Below, in pieces: positions 1 through 8,870 of a stretch of 44,302 nt of DNA. Location: assembly GCF_004403065.1 (NCBI RefSeq), contig NZ_SOHA01000015.1, forward strand, positions 1 to 44,302. Direction: 5' to 3'. Every line of letters begins with the position of its first letter. Position 1 is the first letter of the stretch. The notes under the pieces were generated by a model. The model made no database searches. It was given only the letters and a program-made list of their open reading frames with translations, and was not told the origin of the DNA. A program made the position numbers and the translations under genes. The stretch comes from Cryobacterium cryoconiti. Its GTDB lineage: Bacteria; Actinomycetota; Actinomycetes; Actinomycetales; Microbacteriaceae.

Positions 1-420
1 CGCACGCAGCACCGCCGCCTCGAACGCCGGCTTCGCCTCCTCGGGCACCGACCAGGCCTGATTGATCACCGCCCGCGCATGCTGATAACTGATCTCCCCC
101 GCCGCCAACGCGACCCGGGTCGCGGGGAGCTCGACGGCCAGGGCCCGGCTCTCCGCGATCAGGTTCTCCGCCGTGCGCCGCGGCACCCGGATCGTGCACG
201 CCAACTCACTCACGAACTCCCGCTCCGCGACCTCCGCCGCATCCCACCGCGACCCCGGCAGCCGCACGGCCGCGTTCGCCCGCGACTGCCCGAACCGCCG
301 GCCCGCCTCGACCAGCTCCGCCCGACGCGCAAAGGCCTGCGCGATGGCCCGCTCAGCCTCCGCGATCGCTTCGAAATGCGCCGCGAGAGCCTCCTGCTCG
401 GCAATGAATGTGGGCTTCAT
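1..420 (-). CDS. DUF222-domain protein (HNH endonuclease family), N-terminal part, cut by the window edge
   Basis: Reading the minus strand from the ATG at 418-420 gives an open frame of 140 codons that runs off the window at position 1 with no stop. It begins MKPTFIAEQEALAAHFEAIA and continues with an alanine- and glutamate-rich helical stretch, then ELVEAGRRFG and AGEISYQHARAV. That pattern is typical of the DUF222 domain, which in actinobacteria usually precedes a C-terminal HNH nuclease domain. The HNH part would lie outside the window, so nuclease activity cannot be judged. These genes occur in many copies in Microbacteriaceae and are often called 13E12-repeat-like. The family call rests on the pattern of the N-terminal half only. 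Confidence 0.8.
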   Translation of the reverse strand, partial: MKPTFIAEQEALAAHFEAIAEAERAIAQAFARRAELVEAGRRFGQSRANAAVRLPGSRWDAAEVAEREFVSELACTIRVPRRTAENLIAESRALAVELPATRVALAAGEISYQHARAVINQAWSVPEEAKPAFEAAVLRA

Positions 421-496
421 GAGACACACGCTACGGGCACCCACCGACATTCCCCGCGGCATCCGCCCGACCCCGGGCGTCCTGTGGATAACCCGA

Positions 497-1168
497 TCAG
501 AGCGACATTGTGGAGGAACCCAGACCGAGGAACTGCCGCAGCTGATCCACACCCTCGACGTGCAGTTCGGTCTCGGACCGGTTCAGGGTTTCGGGATTCA
601 GAACCAGTCTCTGGTTCAGGGCCAGTTCGTCGTTGCGCCTCTTCAACCGGCTGACTCCGTTCTCCCGATAGCCGACCTTTCTCGACACGGCGAGCGACGC
701 CGGGTTGTCCAGAAACGCGGCGGAGGTGACCTCGGCGGCGTCCAGGTGATCGAACATGAAGGTGCAGAGCGCCTGACGCATCACGGTGCCGATCCCCCGG
801 CCGTGGTGCTTCAGCCCGAGCCAGGAGCCCGTCTCCCCCGTTCTCGTGACGAGGTAGTCCCTGGTGGAGATGCTCTGGCAACCCACGACCTCACCGTCGA
901 CGCGCACCGTGGTCTCGAGGGTCCAGGCCGTCGGCGTCATCTCTGCTCGTTGCGCCCAGTGGTATTGCAGGAGTCGCAACCGGACCTCGTCCGGGGACCC
1001 GGCGGTCCACGGGAAGAAGAACGGCATCTCAGTCGGGGCGTGGATGCCTGCCACGGCGAGGGCTTCGAGTGCGGGCAGGTCAGCGTCTCGAACCGGAGAC
1101 AAAGTCACAGATCCGCAGGTGATTTTCAACCCGAAGGGCGGCCACAGTTCATCGATCGATTTGGACAT
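497..1168 (-). CDS. GNAT-family N-acetyltransferase (RimJ/RimL type)
   Basis: A 223-aa protein of the RimJ/RimL-like branch of the GNAT superfamily, which transfers an acetyl group from acetyl-CoA to an amine. Visible landmarks are the start ITCGSVTLSPVRDADLPALE (beta1 and following helix), a central strand VDGEVVGCQSI, the acetyl-CoA pyrophosphate loop HHGRGIGTVMRQAL at about residues 121-134 (the Q/RxxGxG/A motif), and NPASLAVSRKVGY, the usual 'N.aS..v..k.Gf' helix near the end of the fold. The substrate cannot be read from the sequence. The last 50 or so residues run past the usual fold end and are polar. It is followed 76 bp later by the DUF222 gene on the same strand. The start is the ATG at 1166-1168. 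Confidence 0.85.
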   Translation of the reverse strand: MSKSIDELWPPFGLKITCGSVTLSPVRDADLPALEALAVAGIHAPTEMPFFFPWTAGSPDEVRLRLLQYHWAQRAEMTPTAWTLETTVRVDGEVVGCQSISTRDYLVTRTGETGSWLGLKHHGRGIGTVMRQALCTFMFDHLDAAEVTSAAFLDNPASLAVSRKVGYRENGVSRLKRRNDELALNQRLVLNPETLNRSETELHVEGVDQLRQFLGLGSSTMSL

Positions 1169-1478
1169 GTGACCAACCTATGTGCACCCGTTCCGTCACC
1201 GCAGACGGAGCGCTTCGCCTTCAGCTCGGTGCTGCTCCGATGGCGGGAGCCAGCAGCATCCGGCCGACGTCGTTCACCGTTTGGGACAGACCACGAAACG
1301 CAATGGTCGAGATGCCCTGGAAGCGTTCTTTGTCTCTGGCGCCGGCCCATCGTCCCGATGCCGCGAATGATTCTCAGCAATTCTTCCCCCAGAATTCGCG
1401 GCTCCCGTGACTATCCAGACGCTAGCAGGGAACCATGCAGAGACTGCAACAAAACCGAGGTCCCCCACCGTCGCGTGA
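1169..1478. other. Stretch without a convincing gene
   Basis: About 310 bp between the acetyltransferase start and the operator at 1479. Several overlapping open frames exist on both strands, but none has a good ribosome-binding site plus protein-like composition. The only small structure I see is a 6-bp inverted repeat AATTCT/AGAATT at 1379-1396. The acetyltransferase promoter must lie in its left part, but I cannot place boxes with confidence. Confidence 0.5.
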
Positions 1479-1494
1479 ATACCCCAGGGGGTAT
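1479..1494. promoter_or_regulatory. CsoR/CstR-like operator overlapping a -10 box
   Basis: The sequence ATACCCCAGGGGGTAT is a perfect inverted repeat of 7 bp with a 2-bp centre. It has the A/T-rich ends and C-tract/G-tract core of operators bound by the CsoR/CstR/RcnR repressor family. A -10-like hexamer TATGCT (1492-1497) overlaps the right arm, and the ATG of the microprotein follows at 1533, so bound repressor would block the promoter of the three-gene operon. No CsoR/CstR-family gene is in the window, so the regulator is inferred from the palindrome alone. Confidence 0.55.
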
Positions 1495-1532
1495 GCTACT
1501 CTCGAGGCAACCAACCAAGAAAGAGGACCACC

Positions 1533-1658
1533 ATGTGCTACCGCATCACGTGTTCAAACTGCAAGAAGGCAACCTGGGATGGCTGCGGCCAGCACATCGA
1601 GGACGCCCTCTACGGCGTCGCCGAGTCCGATCGCTGCACCTGCAGCAATGGAAGCTAA
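1533..1658 (+). CDS. Cys-rich microprotein (41 aa)
   Basis: A short frame MCYRITCSNCKKATWDGCGQ... ending CTCSNGS, read from the ATG at 1533-1535 with an AGAGGA ribosome-binding site 5-10 bp upstream. It has six cysteines (C2, C7, C10, C18, C35, C37), including a CxxC pair at 7-10 and a CxC pair near the end, plus a histidine next to the GCG turn. That suggests a metal- or sulfur-binding knuckle. I recall similar short proteins beginning MCYR.TC..C.K.TW.GCG in actinobacteria, with no assigned function. It overlaps the next gene by 11 bp and is first in the operon behind the palindrome at 1479-1494. The function is unknown. Confidence 0.75.
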   Translation: MCYRITCSNCKKATWDGCGQHIEDALYGVAESDRCTCSNGS

Positions 1659-2010
1659 CGGGACAACCGGACCCAGCAGAGCAAACGTTCTGCTTGCCCG
1701 GGCCGAGGCCGTGCGCGAGTGGTCACTACTGCTCGGCGACACGACCTCGTGCGCCCTCGCAAAGGACGGCCGCTCACACCCCGCCGCCAAGTTCCAGGAG
1801 GGCAAAGTGGCAGCCCTCAGCGAATTGTCACGCCGCATCGACGATGACACGGATGCTGGAACCGTTACCGCCGAGGTCATCGCCGTCACGACCCGCTGGA
1901 CGGAACAGACCATGCCCGGTGCCCGCCCGAACCAAGACTGGGCGGCATATCGCGCCGGTGGGATTCACGCTCTGACCGAGATCGCAACCGCGCTGGAGAC
2001 GACCAGATGA
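1648..2010 (+). CDS. Hypothetical protein (120 aa), middle gene of the coupled operon
   Basis: The frame from the ATG at 1648-1650 starts inside the last codons of the microprotein gene and ends in an ATGA overlap with the DUF4395 gene, so all three are likely translationally coupled. The protein starts MEANGTTGPSRANVLLARAE and is mostly amphipathic helix, with a single cysteine in LLGDTTSCALAKDG and a WTEQTMPGARPNQDWAAYRA segment. There is no signal peptide or membrane span. I do not recognise the family. The composition and the exact fit between its neighbours support a real gene. A longer upstream in-frame extension exists but would run through the operator and microprotein, and I reject it. 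Confidence 0.65.
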   Translation: MEANGTTGPSRANVLLARAEAVREWSLLLGDTTSCALAKDGRSHPAAKFQEGKVAALSELSRRIDDDTDAGTVTAEVIAVTTRWTEQTMPGARPNQDWAAYRAGGIHALTEIATALETTR

Positions 2011-2585
2011 CCACCCAGGAACAGCCGATCATCGGCGAATTCGTCGACGGGATCGATTTTCCCGTGGTCAACGAGCGTGCGATTCGGGCATCCGCCGGCC
2101 TGCTCTTTCTCGGCGGCATCATCGCCTTCATGGTCGCTGCACTCACGGATGACTATCAACCGTTGCGCATGTTCGGCGCCATCTTCATGTTCGATATGAC
2201 CTTTCGTCTCTTCGTCGGCACCAAATACACGCCGAGCCTCATCGTGGGCTCGCTGCTGGTCCGGGCGCAACGGCCGGAATGGGTAGGCGCAGCACAGAAG
2301 AAGCTGGCCTGGTCGCTCGGCCTCGGCATGGCCTTCATCTCCTGCGGGGTGATGGGTTTCCTCAATGTCAGCAACGGGATCACCCTCGCGCTCTGCAGCC
2401 TCTGCCTGTCGCTGCTGTTCGTGGAGACCGCGTTCGGCATCTGCCTCGGCTGCGAGCTGCAGCGGATCTTCGCGAAGGAGAAGCCGCAACTGTGCGCCGG
2501 GGACACCTGCGCGTATGTGCCGCCGAAGCGCGGAGAACGCCACACTGTTCAGCCGGAGTCACCGCGGTCTCTCGAAGAGCGCTGA
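2007..2585 (+). CDS. DUF4395-family integral membrane protein
   Basis: A 192-aa protein with four hydrophobic spans (roughly residues 29-48, 53-71, 103-124 and 129-151) and a cysteine-rich end: SLCLS, GICLGC at about 147-152, then QLCAGDTC near 164-171. The CxGC motif right after the last span is characteristic of DUF4395 proteins. These are often found beside rhodanese or other sulfur-transfer genes, and I infer a role in moving or oxidising reactive sulfur at the membrane. That role is not shown by the sequence. It overlaps the upstream 120-aa gene by ATGA. It ends 13 bp from the convergent lipoprotein gene. Confidence 0.75.
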   Translation: MTTQEQPIIGEFVDGIDFPVVNERAIRASAGLLFLGGIIAFMVAALTDDYQPLRMFGAIFMFDMTFRLFVGTKYTPSLIVGSLLVRAQRPEWVGAAQKKLAWSLGLGMAFISCGVMGFLNVSNGITLALCSLCLSLLFVETAFGICLGCELQRIFAKEKPQLCAGDTCAYVPPKRGERHTVQPESPRSLEER

Positions 2586-2598
2586 TCTGCCCCGCGCA

Positions 2599-3213
2599 CT
2601 ACCGGGTCAGGGAGGCGCACTCCGGAGCGGCATCGAATGCCTGCCCGATCGTGCTCGTTCCGTCGGCGGCGGCCGTTCCGATCGCGGACACCGTGGCTGC
2701 GAGCGCCGTCAGGGAGGCGCCGGCATCGCTGGCTACCGAACCGAGGGCGACGACGAGGTCGGTGCCCGTCGCGCCCTCCACAGAGGCCACGCTCGACTCC
2801 AGGTCGGAAATCGACGAACTGAGGTCATCCGAGGAGTCTCTGACGGCGGCTAGTTCGGGATCATCTTCACTGCCCGCCGGCACGGCCTTGATGGTGTCTG
2901 CGAGCACGGTCGCCGACTCCTTGACGGTCTGCATCTGGGTGTTCAGCCGGGCCGACACGTCGTCCCCACCTGCTGCGGCGGTCGACACCAGACCCTGGAC
3001 ATCCGTTTTCAGAGTGGCCGTCGACGAGCAGACGTCACCGGCCCACGCGGTCTGCTCCTCGGTGGGCGGCGTGCCGGACGGAGACTCCGTCGAGGTCGCG
3101 GCGGGCGTGGGTGACGCGGCCGGCTCCGACTGTGCGCATCCCGTCAGCAGGGAAGCCGCGGCGAGAAGACCGATCAGGGCACCTGCATGCAGTGTGCGGA
3201 CCGATTTCGTCAT
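2599..3213 (-). CDS. Putative secreted lipoprotein
   Basis: The ATG at 3211-3213 has an AAGGAGAGG ribosome-binding site just upstream and gives a 204-aa protein with a classic lipoprotein signal: basic MTKSVRTLHAG, a hydrophobic core LIGLLAAASLL and the lipobox LTGC, so the mature protein would start at Cys26 and be anchored to the outer face of the membrane. A Ser/Thr/Pro/Ala-rich linker follows. The rest is a helical, low-complexity domain with two cysteines (DVCSS and PECASL) that may pair. A longer frame from 3279 exists but would bury the signal peptide. No known catalytic domain is visible, and the function is unknown. Confidence 0.8.
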   Translation of the reverse strand: MTKSVRTLHAGALIGLLAAASLLTGCAQSEPAASPTPAATSTESPSGTPPTEEQTAWAGDVCSSTATLKTDVQGLVSTAAAGGDDVSARLNTQMQTVKESATVLADTIKAVPAGSEDDPELAAVRDSSDDLSSSISDLESSVASVEGATGTDLVVALGSVASDAGASLTALAATVSAIGTAAADGTSTIGQAFDAAPECASLTR

Positions 3214-3335
3214 GGAGTCCTCTCCTTCGGTGACGGACGGCATCCGGCCCGCTCCCCCCTTGAGAGACGGGCCGGACATCGTGGACCAACGCCTCTACAG
3301 CTACATCTACCGCGTCATGCCTGCTACTGCTACTG

Positions 3336-3650
3336 CTATTCAGTGTCTTCCGAGGTCAGCTGAATCGCCAGGCCGAGGGCTTCGGCGATCCTGCCCACGG
3401 CGGCCGCGGTGCGTGCGGTGCCGATGATCGGCGAAACGGCGACGAGCACGTCCTCGACGTCATCGACGGTCAGGCCCGCATCCTCCGCCGGCCCGATGTG
3501 CAGCAAATAGGACATCATCGGCGCCTCAACCGCGGCGAGGGCCGCGATGCGCACCAGCATCAGCGCCCGATTGTCCAGTTCGGTGCGGGACAGCGACACG
3601 GCGTTGATGTCGACCAGAGTCTCCATCACCGGGTTGTCTCCATGAGCCAT
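3336..3650 (-). CDS. Carboxymuconolactone-decarboxylase-like protein
   Basis: A 104-aa all-helical protein of the carboxymuconolactone decarboxylase/AhpD-like fold: a helix RALMLVRIAALAAVEAPMMS followed by YLLHIGPAEDAGLTVDDVED and a closing GRIAEALGLAIQ. The active CxxC pair of AhpD-type peroxidase partners is absent, and so are cysteines in general, so a redox role is unlikely. Small proteins of this type are common and uncharacterised. The start is the ATG at 3648-3650, with GGAG 8 bp upstream. It is transcribed alone. A 15-bp palindrome upstream (3763-3777) is a candidate control site. Confidence 0.65.
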   Translation of the reverse strand: MAHGDNPVMETLVDINAVSLSRTELDNRALMLVRIAALAAVEAPMMSYLLHIGPAEDAGLTVDDVEDVLVAVSPIIGTARTAAAVGRIAEALGLAIQLTSEDTE

Positions 3651-3762
3651 GAGTCACTCCATTTCCAGGGCCGAGCCCTTGTCGGTGTCATCGGAACTCA
3701 CCGGTCACGGGTGAGCCCTGCTTGCGACTACCGATAGTGGAACGAGGACCGTGCCACGACAC

Positions 3763-3777
3763 CACCCGAATCGGGTG
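3763..3777. promoter_or_regulatory. Palindrome CACCCGA-A-TCGGGTG, candidate operator
   Basis: A perfect 7-bp inverted repeat with a single central base, 113 bp upstream of the carboxymuconolactone-decarboxylase-like gene and about 150 bp past the paaZ stop. The short centre is more like a repressor site than a transcription terminator. No matching regulator gene is adjacent. Confidence 0.35.
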
Positions 3778-3811
3778 AACCGTTGGCGAGGCCGGGTGCC
3801 CAAGCGCGAAC

Positions 3812-3890
3812 CAATTCGACGGAGATTTTGCCCGCAATGGGCCAGAACGGCCCGGAAACCGGTCTCTTCCTCACATTCTCCGTCGAATTG
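3812..3890. repeat. Long palindromic intergenic repeat, copy 1
   Basis: The arms CAATTCGACGGAGA (3812-3825) and TCTCCGTCGAATTG (3877-3890) are perfect complements, separated by about 51 bp. The same arms occur in copy 2 at 20520-20610, where the flanking GAACC and the inner GATT.T.CCCGCA also match. The element lies 40 bp past the paaZ stop codon, so it could fold in the paaZ mRNA tail. It resembles a REPIN-type pair of inverted REP units or a family of terminator-like palindromes. No open frame is present. Confidence 0.8.
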
Positions 3891-3929
3891 ATTCGACGCC
3901 CGACGGGCACACCGGCTCACGCCCGCGGG

Positions 3930-5999
3930 CTACTCCTTGGCGACCAGCGTGAGAACGTCGTAGGTGGCGACGACCTCATCGTTCTGGTTGTGCAGCACGG
4001 CGTCCCAGCAGACCTCGCCGTATTCGTCGGTCTCGCGGGGGGTGATCCGCTTGGCCGTCAACGTGACCCGGATGCTGTCACCCGGCGACACCGGCGTGAC
4101 GAACCGCAGCTTCTCCAGGCCGGAGTTCGCGAGCACCGGCCCGGGGGCCGCGTCCACGAACAGCCCCGCGGCCCAGGACACCAGCAAGTACCCGTGCGCG
4201 ACGATTCCGGGGAAGAACGGGTTGGCCGCCGCCGCCTCCGCGTCGGTGTGGGCGTAGAACTTGTCACCGGTGGCCTCGGCGAACGCCGTGATGTCGTCGA
4301 GGGTGACCACACGCGGTCCACCCTGCGTCTGGTCTCCCACCCGCAACTCGGTCAGGGACTTGCGGAACGGGTGGATGCCCGTGCGCACCGCGGCACCGGT
4401 GTGCCACTCCCCCGTGATGGCGGTCAGCATGTCGGGCGACCCCTGGATGGCTGTGCGCTGCATGTGGTGCAGCACCGAACGGATGCCGCCGAGCTCCTCA
4501 CTGCCGCCGGCCCGCCCCGGGCCGCCGTGCACGAGATGCGGAACCGGGGAACCGTGGCCCGTGCTGCTGCGCGCGTCGACCCGGTCGAGCATCAGCACCC
4601 GCCCGTGGTGCGCGGCGATGCCGAGCACGAGCGTGCGTGCGACATCGGGGTGGTGGGTGGCGACGGTGGTCACCAGTGATCCGCCGCCGCGCGCGGCCAG
4701 CGCGATGGCGTGGTCGAGGTCGGTGTACTCGATGATGGACGCCACCGGGCCGAAGGCTTCGATCTCGTGCACGGCCGGGCTCTCCGGGTCGTGGAAGGCC
4801 AGCAGGATGGGCGCCACGAACGCGCCCTCCGGGTCGGCTCCGGCCGGGGCGTCCAGCGAGCCCATCACGATGCGACCGCCGCCGTCGATCAGGCGGGCGA
4901 CGCTGGCGAGCACCTCGTCGCGCTGGCCGGTGCTGGCGAGGGGCCCCATGGTGACCCCCTCAGCACGCGGGTCGCCGATGGTGACGCGGCGGGCCATCCG
5001 TTCGGACACGGCCGCGACGACCTGGTCGCGGCGACCGGCCGGCACGATCAGCCGGCGGATGCTGGTGCACTTCTGGCCGGCCTTGCTGGTCATCTCGGTC
5101 ACCACGGAGGCGACGTAGGCGTCGAACTCGGCCGTGCCGGCCGTGGCGTCCGGGCCCAGGATCGCGGCGTTGAGCGAATCGGTCTCGCTGGTGAAGCGCA
5201 CACCGCCCTCGACCACGTTCGGGTGGGCCTTAAGGGTGCGTGCGGTGCCGGCCGAACCGGTGAACGCGACCAGGTCGCGGTAGTCGAGGTGGTCGATCAG
5301 GTCCCGGGCGCTGCCGGAGATCAGCTGCAGGGATCCGGCGGGCAGGATGCCGGACGCGAGGATGTGCCGCACGACCGCCTCGGTCAGGTACCCGGTGGGT
5401 GTCGCCGGCTTCACGATCGTCGGCACACCGGCGATGAACGCCGGGGCCAGCTTCTCCAGCATGCCCCAGACCGGGAAGTTGAACGCGTTGATCTGGCAGG
5501 CGACACCGGGGATGCGGGTGTAGATGTGCTGTCCGCTGAAGGAGCCGTCCCGGGAGAGACCCTCCACGTCGCCGTCGATGTAGACCTGGCTGTTGGGCAT
5601 TTCGCGCCGGCCCTTGGAGGACAGGGTGAACAGCACCCCGATGCCGCCGTCGATGTCGACCATCGAGTCGTAACGGGTGGCGCCGGTGCGGGCGGAGAGT
5701 TCGTAGAGCTCCTCCTTGACCCCGCCCAGGTACTGTCCCAGCTTCTTCAGCAGGATGGCGCGCTGGTGGAAGGTCAGGCGCCCGAGCGAGGCCTGGCCGA
5801 CCGTGCGGGCGTGGTCGACCACGGCGGCGAGGTCGAGCCCCTCACTGCTGACCCGGGCGACCTCGGCCCCGGTGCTCGCGTCGAGGACGCGCTGGGCGGC
5901 CGCGCCGTCGCCCGGTGTCCACCAGGAGTCGAGAACGTAGCTGGGAACGACCGTGTCAGAGCTCGTGTCAGTGCTGGTGCCATTGCTGAGGAGTGTCAT
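3930..5999 (-). CDS. paaZ: Bifunctional PaaZ: oxepin-CoA hydrolase / 3-oxo-5,6-dehydrosuberyl-CoA semialdehyde dehydrogenase
   Basis: This 689-aa enzyme opens the oxepin-CoA ring and oxidises the resulting aldehyde in the aerobic phenylacetyl-CoA pathway. The N-terminal 500 or so residues are an aldehyde dehydrogenase: QINAFNFPVWGMLEKLAPA, FTGSAGTA (cofactor loop), Glu about 272 in RFTSETDS, and the catalytic Cys about 311 in KAGQKCTSIRR. The C-terminal 150 residues are a MaoC-like (R)-hydratase domain with FYAHTD, NPFFPGIVAHGYLL as its active-site segment. Both halves look intact, and the length matches the E. coli enzyme (about 680 aa). The ATG at 5997-5999 overlaps the stop of the upstream dehydrogenase gene (ATGA) and has AAGGAC upstream, so I prefer it to an earlier start at 6014. 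It is the last gene of the operon. Confidence 0.95.
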   Translation of the reverse strand: MTLLSNGTSTDTSSDTVVPSYVLDSWWTPGDGAAAQRVLDASTGAEVARVSSEGLDLAAVVDHARTVGQASLGRLTFHQRAILLKKLGQYLGGVKEELYELSARTGATRYDSMVDIDGGIGVLFTLSSKGRREMPNSQVYIDGDVEGLSRDGSFSGQHIYTRIPGVACQINAFNFPVWGMLEKLAPAFIAGVPTIVKPATPTGYLTEAVVRHILASGILPAGSLQLISGSARDLIDHLDYRDLVAFTGSAGTARTLKAHPNVVEGGVRFTSETDSLNAAILGPDATAGTAEFDAYVASVVTEMTSKAGQKCTSIRRLIVPAGRRDQVVAAVSERMARRVTIGDPRAEGVTMGPLASTGQRDEVLASVARLIDGGGRIVMGSLDAPAGADPEGAFVAPILLAFHDPESPAVHEIEAFGPVASIIEYTDLDHAIALAARGGGSLVTTVATHHPDVARTLVLGIAAHHGRVLMLDRVDARSSTGHGSPVPHLVHGGPGRAGGSEELGGIRSVLHHMQRTAIQGSPDMLTAITGEWHTGAAVRTGIHPFRKSLTELRVGDQTQGGPRVVTLDDITAFAEATGDKFYAHTDAEAAAANPFFPGIVAHGYLLVSWAAGLFVDAAPGPVLANSGLEKLRFVTPVSPGDSIRVTLTAKRITPRETDEYGEVCWDAVLHNQNDEVVATYDVLTLVAKE

Positions 6000-6910
6000 G
6001 ATGCGTCCTTCCAATCGAAGAAGCCGCGGCCGCTCTTGCGTCCGAGGTCACCGCGCGCGACGAGGTCGCGCAGCAGTTGCGGCGGGGCGAACCGCTCGCC
6101 GAGGGTGTCGTGCAGGTGTTCGGCGATGCCGAGGCGAACGTCGAGGCCGACGATGTCGGTGGTGCGGAGGGGCCCGACCGGATGCTTGTAGCCGAGCACC
6201 ATGGCCGTGTCGATGTCCTCGGCGCTGGCCACGCCCTCCTCGACCATGCGGATCGCCTCGAGCGCGATCGCGACGCCGAGACGGGAACTGGCGAAGCCGG
6301 GCGAGTCCCGCACCAGGATCGGCGTCTTGCCGAGGGCCGACACCCAGGCCTCGGCGAGCCGGGCGAGCTCCGGATCGGTGCGCTCCCCCGTGACGACCTC
6401 GATCAGGGTCGAGACCGGCACCGGGTTGAAGAAGTGCAGCCCGATGAACCGGTCCGGACGGTCCAGCGCATCGGCCAGATCGGTGATCGACAGCGAGGAG
6501 GTGTTGGACGCGAGCCAGGCGGTGGGTGCGAGGTGCGCCTCGACCAAGCGGAGCGCCTGCGTCTTCAGCGCCACGACCTCGGGGACGGCCTCGACGACCA
6601 GGCCGGAGCCGGCGAACGCGGCGGCATCCGTTGCCACGGTCAGCCGGTCGCTGAGCTCGGCACGGCTCGCGGTCACGCTGCCGCGGCCGAGAGACCGGTC
6701 GACGGCCGAGAGAACCCGGTCGCGGGCAGCGGCGGCGGCATCGTCACCCTGCTCCACGACAGTGACGTGGGCGCCGGCCATCAGGAATGCGTGAGCGATT
6801 CCGGCGCCCATGCGGCCTCCGCCGAGTACGCCGACGTGGTGCGGCACGGTCGGCTGGGCCAGGTCGGACAGGGTACTGGGCTCGCTACTGGTTGCGGTGC
6901 TGAGCGTCAT
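5996..6910 (-). CDS. paaH: 3-hydroxyacyl-CoA dehydrogenase (PaaH-type)
   Basis: A 304-aa NAD-dependent dehydrogenase of the 3-hydroxybutyryl-CoA dehydrogenase family. It oxidises a 3-hydroxyacyl-CoA, here most likely the 3-hydroxyadipyl-CoA of phenylacetate breakdown. The Rossmann motif is HVGVLGGGRMGAGIAHAFL (about residues 25-43). The catalytic region has ASNTSSLSIT and GLHFFNPVPV, where the His of the HFFNP motif is the catalytic base. The C-terminal helical domain has RDSPGF, LGYKHPVGPLRTTDIVGLDV and ends KSGRGFFDW, as is normal for the family. It overlaps the genes on both sides by 4 bp, so the four genes from 8838 to 3930 are one coupled operon. The name paaH is by context; paaC is used in some schemes. 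Confidence 0.9.
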   Translation of the reverse strand: MTLSTATSSEPSTLSDLAQPTVPHHVGVLGGGRMGAGIAHAFLMAGAHVTVVEQGDDAAAAARDRVLSAVDRSLGRGSVTASRAELSDRLTVATDAAAFAGSGLVVEAVPEVVALKTQALRLVEAHLAPTAWLASNTSSLSITDLADALDRPDRFIGLHFFNPVPVSTLIEVVTGERTDPELARLAEAWVSALGKTPILVRDSPGFASSRLGVAIALEAIRMVEEGVASAEDIDTAMVLGYKHPVGPLRTTDIVGLDVRLGIAEHLHDTLGERFAPPQLLRDLVARGDLGRKSGRGFFDWKDAS

Positions 6911-7653
6911 CGCTTCTTCCTTTCCAGGAATGCGGTCATGCGGGCGAATTTCTCCTCGGACTCGAAGAGTCGGGCCTGGGCTTCATTGTCGGCCAGCGGA
7001 TGCGCAGCCGCCGGCACATGGAAGACTTCCTTGGCCAGCTGGGTCGCCAGGGGATCCTGCTTGGCGATCCGGTCGGCCAGTGCGTGCGCGGCTTCCAGCA
7101 GGGCGTCCTGCTCGTGGACCTCGGTGACCAGATGCACGGCCAGCGCCTCGGCGGCAGTGAGGATGCGACCGGCCAGGATGATCTCCTTGGCCACGGGCTC
7201 GCCGACCAGCGCGGCCAGCCGCCAGAGTGCCCCGGCCGCCGGGATGATGCCGAGGGCGGTCTCCGGGTTGCCGAGCCGGGCCGTCGTCGAGGCGAGCCGG
7301 AAGTCGGCGGCGTAGGCCAGTTCAGCCCCGCCGCCGAGCGCCCAGCCGTCGATGGCGGCGATCACGGGCAGGGGCAGCCGGGCGATCCGGCCGAACAGTC
7401 CGGAGTTGATGCCCTTCAGGGCGTCCTCGGCCCGGCGGTCCCGCAGCTGCGCGATGTCGGCCCCGGAGGCGAAGACGCCGTTCGTGCCGGAGAGGATCAG
7501 AATGCGCGGCCCGCGCTCGAGCTCGCCGCAGACCAGGTGCAGCTCGTCGATCATGGTCTGGTCGATCGCGTTGCGCACAGCGGGACGGTTGAGCTGCACG
7601 TGCACGCGGTCCGGCCGGTAGTCGACCAGCAGGGTCCTGAACTCCCGCGACAC
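6907..7653 (-). CDS. paaF: Enoyl-CoA hydratase/isomerase (PaaF-type)
   Basis: A 248-aa crotonase-family protein that would hydrate 2,3-dehydroadipyl-CoA. The oxyanion-hole segments are FASGADIAQL and GWALGGGAELAYAADFRLA. The two glutamates equivalent to the classical hydratase pair are both present (GGGAEL and GNPETALGIIP). The common GAGGTQRL stretch is changed to AAGALWRL. The start is a GTG at 7651-7653 immediately after the thiolase TAG, with GGAG in the thiolase tail as a possible ribosome-binding site. It ends in an overlap with the dehydrogenase gene. Assignment to paaF rather than another crotonase rests on the operon. Confidence 0.88.
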   Translation of the reverse strand: MSREFRTLLVDYRPDRVHVQLNRPAVRNAIDQTMIDELHLVCGELERGPRILILSGTNGVFASGADIAQLRDRRAEDALKGINSGLFGRIARLPLPVIAAIDGWALGGGAELAYAADFRLASTTARLGNPETALGIIPAAGALWRLAALVGEPVAKEIILAGRILTAAEALAVHLVTEVHEQDALLEAAHALADRIAKQDPLATQLAKEVFHVPAAAHPLADNEAQARLFESEEKFARMTAFLERKKR

Positions 7654-8838
<1,185 letters not shown>

Positions 8839-8870
8839 GGCTTCATCACCTTTGATCGCCGTGTTTACTA

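Noticed and set aside
173..1975. A 600-codon plus-strand frame at the left end
   Set aside because: It crosses the acetyltransferase antisense, the operator and the microprotein gene, and its sequence is not protein-like.
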